Source: a virus | Length of the DNA: 64,000 nt | Direction: 5' to 3' (one strand) | IMG/VR virus record: IMGVR_UViG_3300032561_000012 | Span: 1 to 64,000 of that record | Shown: piece by piece, positions 26,101 through 36,215 of the stretch | How the letters are laid out: the number at the start of each line of letters is the position of its first letter | Numbering within the stretch: the first letter of the stretch is position 1 | Translations under genes and position numbers: made by a program | The notes under the pieces: generated by a model | Databases searched by the model: none | What the model saw: only the letters and a program-made list of their open reading frames with translations | What the model was told of the DNA's origin: nothing

Positions 26101-29100
26101 ACTGTTTGACCAATGCTGTCTAATCCAGCCAAACTGTCAACTAGTTTATTGACAATTTTTACAGGTATTGGGTCACTAGGATTACCTTTTTGTACTAGTT
26201 CGTATTCGCTGTGTATCATATCACTGTTGATCAACAGTTGATAGTCTAAGTGCATGATGGTATTGTCAGCTGACAAGTACGATCCTACATTGTAGAATGC
26301 AATGGCCTGCGGACTGATTACCGCTGCATAAGCTAGGCCTTGATTCTTAGGATTCTGTATATAGTCTGCTATCACACTAGTAGGCAAATGTCTAGTAGGA
26401 TTATTAGGATCTACAGTAGTTTTGCCTGTGACCCAATAATAGTAGTTAGTAGTGATAATATTTGTAGTTGGATCTACATAGGTAATCTCTACATAAGCAC
26501 TGTTATCAGCATATTTAGGTTGACCGTCGCCACCGTTAGCCACGTACTGACTTGGTAGGTAGATACTCTTTACCCACTCACAAACTTCAATAACAGCACC
26601 TGGGAATAAATTACCCCAATTGATACTACGATATGTTATTTTATCATTGAGGTTAGTATCTTGTTCATAGTCTATGTAGCGAACTTGACTTAGGTTCCAC
26701 CAAACTCGCCCAACTTGTAGATCACCCCAGTAGACATTTGAATTGATGTCTGCATTGGCATTAGTACCTACATTGTATTGTGCAGGATCATATTCTGTCT
26801 TGTAACTGATTTCTTGCTCAGCTTCGCCTAGTATACGACCTTTAGCTGGATCAATGAATTGTAGATCATCAATAATTGTATTGGTTAGATTATTGTATAG
26901 ATATGCTCTGGTTAAACTGTCTGGATCAACTTTAGCCTGTTGATATCTAATCAATCCCCAACCGCGAGCCAGCGTTGGGTTTTCAAATATGTACACAGCG
27001 CCTGTGCCGCTAGGTTCACCATTGACTGTAGCACCTGGTGCCGAAACAACAACAAAGGTTTCTTTAACATCAAGAGAGTAACCAAACTCTGCACCTGATG
27101 CTAATAGTCCTGGATCTAGGTTTTGACAGTATTGATATCTACCTGGAGTATATACGTCATCGCGCGGATCATCGTACAGTTCATAAATGTAAGTACTACC
27201 ACTGCCAGGAATACTGTCAAACCATTTGGTTGTGGTACGATCAAATGTAGTACTGTTAGTAGTAGTAGCAACATCAAATGTAGTGTATCTATGTGTAGTA
27301 CCACGTGCCGCACCAATAACCAACATGTAGGCATTTTGTGCAATCTTAACTTGGCTACCAAAGTATTCGCCAGGTTGACCAAATGGATTAACAATAATCT
27401 GCATGAATGCGAATAGTCTAAGGTCAGCATCAGCATATACACCTGGACTACCAGGAGTACGTATACCTGACAGAATACGCAGTTGGTCTTTAGCTACAGT
27501 AACATCTGAGTTTAAGCGCAATAGACCATTTTGATTGACCGCACTAACACCTAAGATTTGTGCATCGTTAACATCTTTAACAATACTGTCTAAGCTGGCC
27601 ATTGGGTAAGCTGTGGTTGTAATTGATGTGTTAGCCCAGATGTGGCTGTTATTATTCCATACTGGATTTACAATAGCAACAACATTAGCACCTGTTGAAC
27701 TTTGGCCATAGTTGAATAAGATATTACCAGTGTAGTTTGTAACTGTGACAAATTGACTATTGGTTACGTTGGCCAATACTACTACATTAGCATAAACTCC
27801 ACTGCCTTGATTTTGACTGATGGTCTGACCAGCCACGGCTGTGATATTACTGCTGAGTGCTAGTATATTAGCCGCCTGTCCGTTATAGGTCGTTGGCATC
27901 ATACGTGCTGATACAATAACTTCAAAGTTTTGTAAACGTATACTATCGCCAGGTGTGAATACTGGATTTACAGCATAGCCAGTGTTGGTACCGTATAAGC
28001 GACCTCTGTTATGGAATTTCCAAATAGCACCACTGTTGTATTCTGTACCATTGGCATAGTAAGGGGCACCTGTATAGATTGCACAGTTAATACCGCAAAC
28101 TGTTAGACTGGTACCAAATGCTGCACCTGCTTGTAAGGCTGTTAGAGTATTTTCTAAGCTGTCAACTCCAATTAATCTTTCTAATAGATTAAAGTCATTG
28201 ACTTCAATGTATAACACATGACCTACTTCTGGTGGGTCAATAAATTCAATAGTATAAGTACCTGTTACTGTGTAGTTAGTAACTTCATTACCGTCAATAG
28301 TTACTTTATAAACTGGACCAATTGGATTTCTAGTTGTGTAGATTAATCCACCTGTGGTTTTAAATGCTTCTATCACACGATCGTAGATGTAAATACAACC
28401 TGCACCTACTAGTAGATTGCCACCTTCGCCTGCTACAGTATCACCAGGTGCACCAATAGCAATCTGTGCGCCATCAAAGCTAGCTGACAGTGAGTGACCA
28501 AAATTAGCAAAGGTATTTGCTGGATTTGGATTTTGAATATTCTTAACTAGTTTATAGTAAGGTTGTTGCACAATACTGATGTCACTTTGTACTACATTTG
28601 CAGTAAAGTAAACTGTACTACCACTTAAGGTATAGTCTTGGTTAGGAATATATGTTTTGTTACTGCTGGTAATTAATAGCGATGTAGCATCGTTAGCGGC
28701 ATACGGAGTAAATGTCAACGGAATACTATTAGTAACACTGGCATTTACAACATTAGTTACATAAACTCCTGCATCAACACTTTGAATGCTGATATTGCCA
28801 GCTACATAGGTGTTGCCAATTAAGACATTAGAGCCTATGGCAAAATTGCTAACTAAATTTGTCAATACAACTACACTAGAATTACTTACTGTTGCAGCCA
28901 ATGAGCCTTGTGCGCCTGACACTGATTGGTTAATCAATTGAGTAGCTGTTGCTGAAATATTACCGCTGAGAGTTAGGGTAACTTGATCTTTAACTGACAC
29001 TGTTTGTTGTTGGAATGGAACAAAACGACTTAGGCCGTAGGCATAAACATTGTTGTTACCTGCCGCTCCCACGTATAACCATTCACCGTCTTGATTAAAC

Positions 29101-32100
29101 TGTATGCTAGACCCAAACAAATCACCTACATTGCCACCTACTATGATTTGCTTACGATCAAATGTACTTGAACTTACAGTCTTGCTGTAGATGTACACAT
29201 ATCCTGTATTGCCTGAAGTACCGCTGTTAGGTGCCCCCACAGCCAATACATCACTGTTATTAGCATCAACAGATAAGTCTACAGCCTGACCAAATGCGCT
29301 GGTGTTTGTACCAAGTGGTTGTACAGTTACACCTTCAGCAAACGTGCCTGCGTAATTTTTTAAGAATGTGTTAACAGATCCCACGCCGTTTAAAGCAGTT
29401 GGCGATCCCACAGCTACCACAAGGTTGTCTGCGCTCATAGCTACGCTAGTGCCAAAACCGTCGCCTTGGGTGTATTCATTAACACCTTTAGTCACCTGTT
29501 GTGTGAAATTCCAAGGATGTGCTTTTTCATAGACATTCCAAAGATGTTCAACTGTAGCCACAGGACTTCCCATGGCCAATGTTGTAGCGGCATTATCATC
29601 AATCCAGATCTTTTCTCCTACTTGCCATCCGTGTGGCGGATTACCTGCATAACCATATAGACGTGCATCTTCCATGTATTGGAAACGCATACTGTCTAAT
29701 CTATATAAGATACCAGACCCTGTTTGTGTAGTCAGTGATGAGACGTTTGAAGGACTACCAAGATATTTTACCATGATGTTGTTGAGATCAACAACTTTGT
29801 ACACTTGATAGAAACCATCAAATGCTGTGCTAAAATTCTTAATTAAAAACACACTGCCTTCAGTAGTGGCTGTACCTGCTACAAAATTATGCGGTGCTTG
29901 TGTGGTAAAGGTAATATAATTGTTTAGACTATTAGCTACCTGAGTTACCAAATTGTTTGTTTCAGTTACACGATAGACATTCCAATCACGTTTAAAGTCT
30001 TTGGCTACCCAAATACGATATCCACTGCCCATGCTGGCAATATTATTGTCTAGGTCAACGTAATTAGCAAGATCAAATATAGTTAGATCAACGTCTTGTG
30101 AGTTAACATATCCTGCTGTAGGAATATCGTTGTCATAGTTACTGTGACTGGTTCTAATTAAAGCAATGTTGCCATTATAGGTACCGTATGATCCATATAG
30201 TTGACTTTGATTGAATACAGCAACACCATCACCTAGATTATTATTTTCTGCTGTGACAAACTGCGCTACACTTGGGTTTACACCAAATGCTTTTTCATTC
30301 AATGGAATTTCAATATAAGGATTGCTGTCTAGTGCTCCGTAAGCACCCACACGTATAGCCCACTCTTCATAGAATTTAATGTCACTGGTCAAGTTATTAA
30401 ATGTAGCACGCAACATTTGATTAACAGCATTTGCTGAACCTTTTTGTGCAATATACCCTTTGTAGAATTCTATTTGTGTGGTTTTAGTTAGGCCCAGGTC
30501 ACTAAGATATTGACGAGGCTTGTAGCCAATTAATGTATGGCTGTAAGTTAAATTGTCTTTGTCTTTGATCTCACCGTAGCTGTCATAGTATGACTGTGCT
30601 TCTACAGCCAATGTTGAGAAGTTAGGTAATAGGCCTTTTTGTATTTGATTGCTGGTCAACTGACTCCAATATTGGAATTGGAAAGTTGGGCTAGCAATGA
30701 TATCTTGCAAGGCTGTATAGTATTGACTCTTGTATTCAACGATATCACCTTGAAGGTAATCTTGTCCTTGATTCCAACTGTCGACTACACCTGAACTATA
30801 GATAAATCCAGGAGCATATAAACTACCGTCCCACGCAGCAGTTTTCTGACCAATTAGTTTTAGACGGTATTGACGATTACCTGTTTCTGGTTGATATATC
30901 ACATCATCAAACACTGTGGTGTTGTCAAATATCAAAATATGTTCGTACTGTACTAGGTCAACTTCAACATATCCAATAACACTTGCTGGATCAGTCAGTG
31001 ATAATTTAAATGTTGTAGGAGTACGTAAGACCGAGTAGTTGTTATTTCTAACTAGGTTAAAGTTTTGATCAATAACTTTACTACCGTACTGACTATCAGT
31101 AATACCAGCAGTAATACTGTTGACACTGATAGCAGTTAAAGTATCTGCCACAGGACTTAAGACTAAGATACTACCTGGTTTCCAGCCCTGTTGTGCCCAG
31201 TATAAGAATTCTTTAACTGATAAGTTCCAGTCACGTATTTCACCTAAGTTAGGATCTACAAGTCCAAATGTAAAGCCCTGTGCTACCAAATAACGTTGGT
31301 AGCTGATTAAGAAGTCAGCTATCTGTTGTTGTGTGCTAAATTCAAAACCGTATGGAACTTTTAGTTTTAAGTTTTGATAGTTATTGAATAGTGTAGCTGT
31401 GCTGTTCAACACTGTGGTCTTATTAGCATTACTATTAACCACACTAGGGATAATTGTAAAGTAACTGTTTTGTAAATCATAGCCACGAACACTGTAACCA
31501 TTTGTGGTCTTTTCTACAATAACTGCACTGTAGATTAATTTACCTACAGGTACTGGGCCTTCTACAGTCCATACTTTGTAGTTTTCGTTAGGTATGACAA
31601 TACTGTTATTAGTACTGGTTGGACTGACCTGTTCTGCTAATACCTCAAGATATTTTTGATCAGTGAAGCCTGCAGCCGCATAGGCTAGGTTAACAGTAAA
31701 TGATTTAATAAATGGGCTGATGTATGATTCAGGATTGATACCTTGATTACGTAGGTATTCTGCTATCCAGTTAATGTATCCTGCACCACGATACACTGTG
31801 CCTGAGCTAGTATCACCATTGAAGTCAACTTGATCTTGTGTTATGTGATGATTAGTGTTACGTGTTAAATACTGCTCTGACCCTATCACTAATCCACTGC
31901 TAGTATCTTGAAGAGTGTTTAATTGATTAAATTGAGAATAATTGTAAGTATCAATCAACAACCCAAAATATTTACCTGGTTTAGCCAGTGCAATAGCCTG
32001 TTGAACTGCGTATGGGAATTCGCTACTTGAGCGCCAAGCATACTCTACTGGACCATATTGGCCCACTGCCCAACTCTGTGCCATTTTTCTGCTGTTGATT

Positions 32101-35100
32101 GATTTGGCCATTATCTGTGCTGGACTTAGCAAGTTACCGTTTTGATCTACAGGGATGACCTGACTTAGGCCAGGGCGAACATAGTGCGGATCAATACCTG
32201 CTCTAGCACCTTGTACAATCAACCCAGCTTCTAGGTCATTCCATAGTAATGTGTTACCGCCGGTATAAGGTGCAGGACCGTAATAGCTTTCCCACCAAGT
32301 AGGCATAGTAGCAAACCCTAGCATTTCCCATGGTGTTAGGTGTGGGCGTAGTGTGTCGTAGTAGTATTGATAGCAAGCACGCCACGATCCTGGTAGAGCC
32401 TCACCAGTAAGTTTATCAGGTTGGCCAGCATAGTTCCAAGTAAAGCTGTCATTGCTTTCAAATGTACTGTTGGTGCTGAAATCTAATTTATTATTACCAA
32501 TCCAATTTAAGAAACTATTTGATGCCAGTTGATTGATTTCAGCCAGGCTATATGCTTCAGGTACACGTCTAAATTTGCCTGGTACCACTGATAAGATATC
32601 ACCGTAGGTACCTGTATCAGGTAGTTTAATATTGTTGAATATACGTAGTTCTAATTCTAATAAGAACTGATCTCTATAGTCATTGAACACAGGTGTTACA
32701 CTGCCATCGTGGCCGCGTATAACATCTGTAGGTGTTCTATAGGTATTGTCATAGAATACTTCTGGTACATATGGTGGCCATAAGCCTAACTTAGTAGGAG
32801 TTTCTGGAATATAGTTACCATCAGTGTTGCTGTATTCGTTGATGGTAATAATGTCACCAACATTTAATGTTGTTAAGAATGTTATTGCTGGTACTGTTGA
32901 ACTAAATTCAAAGTCTTGATTATTGACCACTTGCTGACCATTGACATAGACTAATACTGCTTGATTGCTTAACTGTTGGTCGTTGAATACGTTAGTTAAT
33001 TGATAGTCAGTGACTAAAGGATCAAATACAGTATAGGTTAAGGTAGTCTTTAATGGACCATAAGGTACCATGTCACTGTAGTAGAATGGGAATGATTTAT
33101 TCTTAACAGCATTGATCTTAGTTAAAATTAAATCAACACTGGCCGCAGGATCTGTAGGAATAATACCTGGTAAACTAACTGCTAGTTCTAAAAATTTATT
33201 TTTAAATTTAGTATATTCTTGTTGAGCAAAGCGCAAGGCATTGATAAAGTTAGCGTTGTCATCTACTAGGAATATTGACAGTGGTGCAGGTGCTGAGTGT
33301 TGTAGCAGTGTACCGCCTTGGGCTTTGATATCAATATCACGTAGGTTACTACTGCCAAGAATATTACCTATAACTGAATTGCTGTTCTGTGCCAGCGCAA
33401 CTAAATGGTTACGAACCTGTCCTAGGGTCAATGTATTAATATCTACGTTCTGTGCATTAACGTCTAGATTCTGTGGTACTTGGTAGAAGCCAAGTTGGCT
33501 GACTTGATCACTATAGACTAGAATATCAATTTGGTCACCAGTGGTCAGTGTTGCAGAAACTGTAACTGCACTATTGGCCAACGCCCATTGACTAGATTGT
33601 AAGTACGTGTAATTTTGAAATACTTTTAAGTAAGGTATAGTTGCAGATGTATTTGGTACTACATCAATAGGGAATGAGCTAGTAGTACCATCATAGGTAT
33701 AGCTGATCTGTTGATACTGTTTACTGTTTTCTGGAACTGTCTTCCAGGTATTTTTAGGTTGCAGTGTTTGGCTGTCAACTATAGTTTGTAGATAGCCAAG
33801 GTTAATTAGCTCTGTTTGTACTACTCCAGAAGCATCTGAATAGGTAAATGAGTCTGTGTTAAAGTAATTTTGAAACTCAATATCGCCTTGGGTACTGAAG
33901 TTTCTATAGGTCAATGAGAACCCTAGTACAGGATCAACAAAGCCAGTGGAATTAACTAAATACCCAAATAACCAAGTACCTTTAAATGTACTTCTAGTAT
34001 AGGTAGAAAAACTCTTGCCACTAACATCTAACACTTCAAATAGCGGAAATTGATTAACCGCGGTCTTTTGTTGGCTGCTATTCCATTGCACACCATTGTA
34101 CCACCACTCACTACCTGCGTATTGACCAGTTGCTACTGTGGTAGTATCATATGGTAATACATCTCCGTCTGCAGCTTTGACTAATTCAATATGATATGGA
34201 CCTGTAGGTGCTCCATCTAGATCAACTGAATACTGTACTAGTTTGACCAGATAAATCTTATTCTTAACCAATGGATCTTGATCAGCAGCAAATATCACAC
34301 GCAGGCCATTGGGGTATATTGGTTTACCGTTAGCGTCTAATAATGGTATACCAAATGCAGTTGAATATGTCTGGCCTTGCAGTTGCGTAAATGCATCTGT
34401 GGTAGTGGTGTCTAAAATATCAATCGCATCTAGTCCACGGCGGCCATAGTTAAACAATAATGTATCTGCATCAAATTGAATAATAGGTCGTTGGCCACGA
34501 GAATTTTGGTCAAATGATGGTAGTACACCATTGTAGTTTGCTGTGGCAGTGATAACGTCAACATGGAACCAACGATTGTTACGTGACCAAGCATTACGAT
34601 CTACACTACTGCGATTAATAGTAATGTAGTCTGGGAACAAGGTATTAGGATACAATAAAGTATTTTCTTTAATGTAGGCCTCTGGGGTTATCATTTGGTC
34701 TACAGGGACTAAACGTATACCACTGTTGTATAATGCTTGATTACCAACTTCTTCTACGTAGTATTGATTATTTTGATATTCAGCTGGCGTTACATCTGTG
34801 CCAAATTGAATTTTTAATCCTGAAGTAAAATTAACTCCATTTGGACTAGTATAATTTTGTTGTCCTAGGATGTCAGCATCTACATCAATGGCCCAGTTGT
34901 TGTATTCAACAACTTTGATCTTTTCAAAAATATTATAATTTGTGCCGTCTTGTATCCACAAGGTATCTAGGCCAGCAGTTAACAGCGGCATTGGATAGAA
35001 TAACCCGTCAAGATCTTTGTAGAATTCTCTGTTGGCATTAACTACACCAAATTTAATGTAGACCTTTTGATTCACTGCCACTGCTTGATCAGGAATTAAC

Positions 35101-36200
35101 TGTATTAGTAGGTCATTAGTGCCATCTGCATTTTTAATTCCTGCATCAACTAACACAACTTTCCATACGTTGTATCTCAACGATGAGCTGACAATAGTAC
35201 CTGCGTTATAACCTGGTACTACATTACCTGAGTGATCATGTACTACTGGAGCAGTCCAATCAGCATCGCCACCTTTGTGTGGCCAAGTGCTGACACTAGA
35301 AAAAACTAGTTTCTTACCTGTGAGCTGTTGAACAATACCGTTGTATTGTGGGTACTCTGTAGTAAACTGACTGACTGTTTTATTCTGCCAGGTATTGTAT
35401 GGTACTGGCGTAGAGTAGTCTATATTGTCTACTACCTGCATGCCTGAGAACTTGTCTTGTGCCGTGCTTTGCGGAACATTGAATGAAATAGTACCAACAT
35501 CAATACCATTGTTAGTTACGCCATAGACGTCGCGTGAGCTGATAGTAGGAGTAGCATTTACTTTACCTGCTAGAGCTAGATTGCCTCGTTCGCTTTGAAT
35601 CCAAAAAGGTACACCAGGTTGATTGACTATAAATTTATACTCGCCACCGCGTGCCAGAGTAATACTATAGTCTACTGTGCCAGTCTGATCAGTAAAAATA
35701 TACTGAAGATTGTTAGGATCACGAGTGACTGTGTATGTTGTAGTCAGTGGCAGACCTGAGGTGTTAACAGCCACAGCATCAGGACCATTAGGCAACCAGT
35801 AGTATTGACTAAAGTTAACAAACTTGTCATATGAAATTAATGGATCAAAACTGTAGTATTCTTGTTCCCATAGGCGACTTTGATTATTAGTGAATCCGCC
35901 ATAGTAATTGATTTGATTTAGTAAATCGCGATAGCTAGCAAAGAATTTAATATTCTGTTGTTGATCTTTGATTACCAAGCTAGGTTCAAGCTGATAGTCT
36001 TGACGATCAGCTGTAGGTTCAATTATGTAGCTATCACCGCTCTTATATGTAGGAGCAAATGTGCGTCCTATGTAACCATATAAGTTTGTTAAATTAGGTT
36101 CACTGACCAGTTGATCCATTGTAGCTGATAAGAACTTTTGATTCGTATCAGTTTGGAATACACTAGGTAAAAATTTAAGCGTTTTTCTTGTTACGGCCAT
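23190..36200 (-). CDS. Giant baseplate/tail protein with seven FG-GAP repeats (gp7/gp8 position)
   Basis: One uninterrupted frame of 4336 residues. The N-terminus (RKTLKFLPSVFQTDTNQKFL) and the Tyr/Asn/Thr-rich body look like a virion protein. Seven FG-GAP-type repeats lie near residues 2250, 2304, 2361, 2568, 2694, 2946 and 3040: each has FGxS/A then a strand and an (I/V)GAP-like turn, such as FGQAVDLSVDANNSDVLAVG and FGHSLSAS...IAIGAP. Seven is the number of blades in integrin-alpha-type beta-propellers; large insertions separate blades 3-6. The C-terminal ~600 residues include Ig/adhesin-like repeats (NPGSGYITTPVVTINGT). In T4 order, gp7 and gp8 follow gp6; this protein takes that place but is four times larger than T4 gp7. 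Start ATG is preceded by GAGAGTATA. Confidence 0.85.
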   Translation of the reverse strand: MAVTRKTLKFLPSVFQTDTNQKFLSATMDQLVSEPNLTNLYGYIGRTFAPTYKSGDSYIIEPTADRQDYQLEPSLVIKDQQQNIKFFASYRDLLNQINYYGGFTNNQSRLWEQEYYSFDPLISYDKFVNFSQYYWLPNGPDAVAVNTSGLPLTTTYTVTRDPNNLQYIFTDQTGTVDYSITLARGGEYKFIVNQPGVPFWIQSERGNLALAGKVNATPTISSRDVYGVTNNGIDVGTISFNVPQSTAQDKFSGMQVVDNIDYSTPVPYNTWQNKTVSQFTTEYPQYNGIVQQLTGKKLVFSSVSTWPHKGGDADWTAPVVHDHSGNVVPGYNAGTIVSSSLRYNVWKVVLVDAGIKNADGTNDLLIQLIPDQAVAVNQKVYIKFGVVNANREFYKDLDGLFYPMPLLTAGLDTLWIQDGTNYNIFEKIKVVEYNNWAIDVDADILGQQNYTSPNGVNFTSGLKIQFGTDVTPAEYQNNQYYVEEVGNQALYNSGIRLVPVDQMITPEAYIKENTLLYPNTLFPDYITINRSSVDRNAWSRNNRWFHVDVITATANYNGVLPSFDQNSRGQRPIIQFDADTLLFNYGRRGLDAIDILDTTTTDAFTQLQGQTYSTAFGIPLLDANGKPIYPNGLRVIFAADQDPLVKNKIYLVKLVQYSVDLDGAPTGPYHIELVKAADGDVLPYDTTTVATGQYAGSEWWYNGVQWNSSQQKTAVNQFPLFEVLDVSGKSFSTYTRSTFKGTWLFGYLVNSTGFVDPVLGFSLTYRNFSTQGDIEFQNYFNTDSFTYSDASGVVQTELINLGYLQTIVDSQTLQPKNTWKTVPENSKQYQQISYTYDGTTSSFPIDVVPNTSATIPYLKVFQNYTYLQSSQWALANSAVTVSATLTTGDQIDILVYSDQVSQLGFYQVPQNLDVNAQNVDINTLTLGQVRNHLVALAQNSNSVIGNILGSSNLRDIDIKAQGGTLLQHSAPAPLSIFLVDDNANFINALRFAQQEYTKFKNKFLELAVSLPGIIPTDPAASVDLILTKINAVKNKSFPFYYSDMVPYGPLKTTLTYTVFDPLVTDYQLTNVFNDQQLSNQAVLVYVNGQQVVNNQDFEFSSTVPAITFLTTLNVGDIITINEYSNTDGNYIPETPTKLGLWPPYVPEVFYDNTYRTPTDVIRGHDGSVTPVFNDYRDQFLLELELRIFNNIKLPDTGTYGDILSVVPGKFRRVPEAYSLAEINQLASNSFLNWIGNNKLDFSTNSTFESNDSFTWNYAGQPDKLTGEALPGSWRACYQYYYDTLRPHLTPWEMLGFATMPTWWESYYGPAPYTGGNTLLWNDLEAGLIVQGARAGIDPHYVRPGLSQVIPVDQNGNLLSPAQIMAKSINSRKMAQSWAVGQYGPVEYAWRSSSEFPYAVQQAIALAKPGKYFGLLIDTYNYSQFNQLNTLQDTSSGLVIGSEQYLTRNTNHHITQDQVDFNGDTSSGTVYRGAGYINWIAEYLRNQGINPESYISPFIKSFTVNLAYAAAGFTDQKYLEVLAEQVSPTSTNNSIVIPNENYKVWTVEGPVPVGKLIYSAVIVEKTTNGYSVRGYDLQNSYFTIIPSVVNSNANKTTVLNSTATLFNNYQNLKLKVPYGFEFSTQQQIADFLISYQRYLVAQGFTFGLVDPNLGEIRDWNLSVKEFLYWAQQGWKPGSILVLSPVADTLTAISVNSITAGITDSQYGSKVIDQNFNLVRNNNYSVLRTPTTFKLSLTDPASVIGYVEVDLVQYEHILIFDNTTVFDDVIYQPETGNRQYRLKLIGQKTAAWDGSLYAPGFIYSSGVVDSWNQGQDYLQGDIVEYKSQYYTALQDIIASPTFQFQYWSQLTSNQIQKGLLPNFSTLAVEAQSYYDSYGEIKDKDNLTYSHTLIGYKPRQYLSDLGLTKTTQIEFYKGYIAQKGSANAVNQMLRATFNNLTSDIKFYEEWAIRVGAYGALDSNPYIEIPLNEKAFGVNPSVAQFVTAENNNLGDGVAVFNQSQLYGSYGTYNGNIALIRTSHSNYDNDIPTAGYVNSQDVDLTIFDLANYVDLDNNIASMGSGYRIWVAKDFKRDWNVYRVTETNNLVTQVANSLNNYITFTTQAPHNFVAGTATTEGSVFLIKNFSTAFDGFYQVYKVVDLNNIMVKYLGSPSNVSSLTTQTGSGILYRLDSMRFQYMEDARLYGYAGNPPHGWQVGEKIWIDDNAATTLAMGSPVATVEHLWNVYEKAHPWNFTQQVTKGVNEYTQGDGFGTSVAMSADNLVVAVGSPTALNGVGSVNTFLKNYAGTFAEGVTVQPLGTNTSAFGQAVDLSVDANNSDVLAVGAPNSGTSGNTGYVYIYSKTVSSSTFDRKQIIVGGNVGDLFGSSIQFNQDGEWLYVGAAGNNNVYAYGLSRFVPFQQQTVSVKDQVTLTLSGNISATATQLINQSVSGAQGSLAATVSNSSVVVLTNLVSNFAIGSNVLIGNTYVAGNISIQSVDAGVYVTNVVNASVTNSIPLTFTPYAANDATSLLITSSNKTYIPNQDYTLSGSTVYFTANVVQSDISIVQQPYYKLVKNIQNPNPANTFANFGHSLSASFDGAQIAIGAPGDTVAGEGGNLLVGAGCIYIYDRVIEAFKTTGGLIYTTRNPIGPVYKVTIDGNEVTNYTVTGTYTIEFIDPPEVGHVLYIEVNDFNLLERLIGVDSLENTLTALQAGAAFGTSLTVCGINCAIYTGAPYYANGTEYNSGAIWKFHNRGRLYGTNTGYAVNPVFTPGDSIRLQNFEVIVSARMMPTTYNGQAANILALSSNITAVAGQTISQNQGSGVYANVVVLANVTNSQFVTVTNYTGNILFNYGQSSTGANVVAIVNPVWNNNSHIWANTSITTTAYPMASLDSIVKDVNDAQILGVSAVNQNGLLRLNSDVTVAKDQLRILSGIRTPGSPGVYADADLRLFAFMQIIVNPFGQPGEYFGSQVKIAQNAYMLVIGAARGTTHRYTTFDVATTTNSTTFDRTTTKWFDSIPGSGSTYIYELYDDPRDDVYTPGRYQYCQNLDPGLLASGAEFGYSLDVKETFVVVSAPGATVNGEPSGTGAVYIFENPTLARGWGLIRYQQAKVDPDSLTRAYLYNNLTNTIIDDLQFIDPAKGRILGEAEQEISYKTEYDPAQYNVGTNANADINSNVYWGDLQVGRVWWNLSQVRYIDYEQDTNLNDKITYRSINWGNLFPGAVIEVCEWVKSIYLPSQYVANGGDGQPKYADNSAYVEITYVDPTTNIITTNYYYWVTGKTTVDPNNPTRHLPTSVIADYIQNPKNQGLAYAAVISPQAIAFYNVGSYLSADNTIMHLDYQLLINSDMIHSEYELVQKGNPSDPIPVKIVNKLVDSLAGLDSIGQTVPDPTLSDADRYGIDIRPRQSMFKGRLTAVVEMVQYANSILIANPIVEQYSLAGMYAEDPQPDYKLGAYDQSVSTVEELNYIDTMSLAPGYLVLVTSDSTQNGLWVLYVLTADKLWQIEQVQAYKTSLYWTYTDWYATGYSAATKPNFSVMTTNDALALKPAAGEIIYVSDATGNGTWRLFVVNTDGTFQVVGIQNGTIQLNTSLGDFVNNALGFGNQDFDSSRFDQDPNNEIRAIVQALNNDIFIDQLQGEFNNLFFILVNYLLTEQNYVDWLFKSSFISVTHKLRTLSQFPSYIVDNQTYYQDYINEVKPYRTKVREYLIDYTGNDTYSGSVTDFDLPAYYDTSTGYGIFRSPSGEVPYTSEDEATWQTFPYNQWYDNRTLQVGAVIVETTGANYSFVPQVTISSVDGKGSGATATAVMSGPVTGNANLTVVSITVTNPGSGYITTPVVTINGTSSVSATAYAQLVKLPFTNNTPLLTGNAYPLVRTFDTAIKFDRTTYSSTVQQWQPYTNYIAGQIVTYAQPEGNVLVRQAYQVKSNIITSGTFFSGDYTVYAANLFTNASDRIVGYYEPSNVMPVVDTITVPITVANAAVSANTIYVFPASNLLKGMTISGANVTAGYITNIVSNVTINLSNVITSVTQISLSVNVSLATDTTITATYNALDQLLTGITYPSSPVVGAGFDLSPGFGRTWDLSSYDSVQYSQDGIPLLSTNVLDTIYQSNYVTEELAGNTPEEIVLSGGQYIDRYYSHAPEELVPGITFDTLDMRIYTSNVTVNGANVTLGYRIFDNMINKPSYLRISSANTTVLTHSLGLTDGNIFVANAAALTMPDPVNLKPGVIFIDAERITYWTANVVTNTLGQIRRGTQGTAAATHLAGASAFDASASQIIPNTTYGNLITYANVFYNNGTGTALDGTGLNGSDTLAANVMKAYPATYSNIIPGMNNAITTENAINMMIATEGNVTIYTET
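23237..23244 (-). promoter_or_regulatory. Late promoter element CGATAAATA
   Basis: GATAAATA preceded by C on the minus strand, inside the end of the giant gene and 50 nt upstream of the repeat-fibre ATG at 23187. It would give the fibre block separate late transcription. Confidence 0.65.
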
Positions 36201-36215
36201 TATACTCTCAATATG

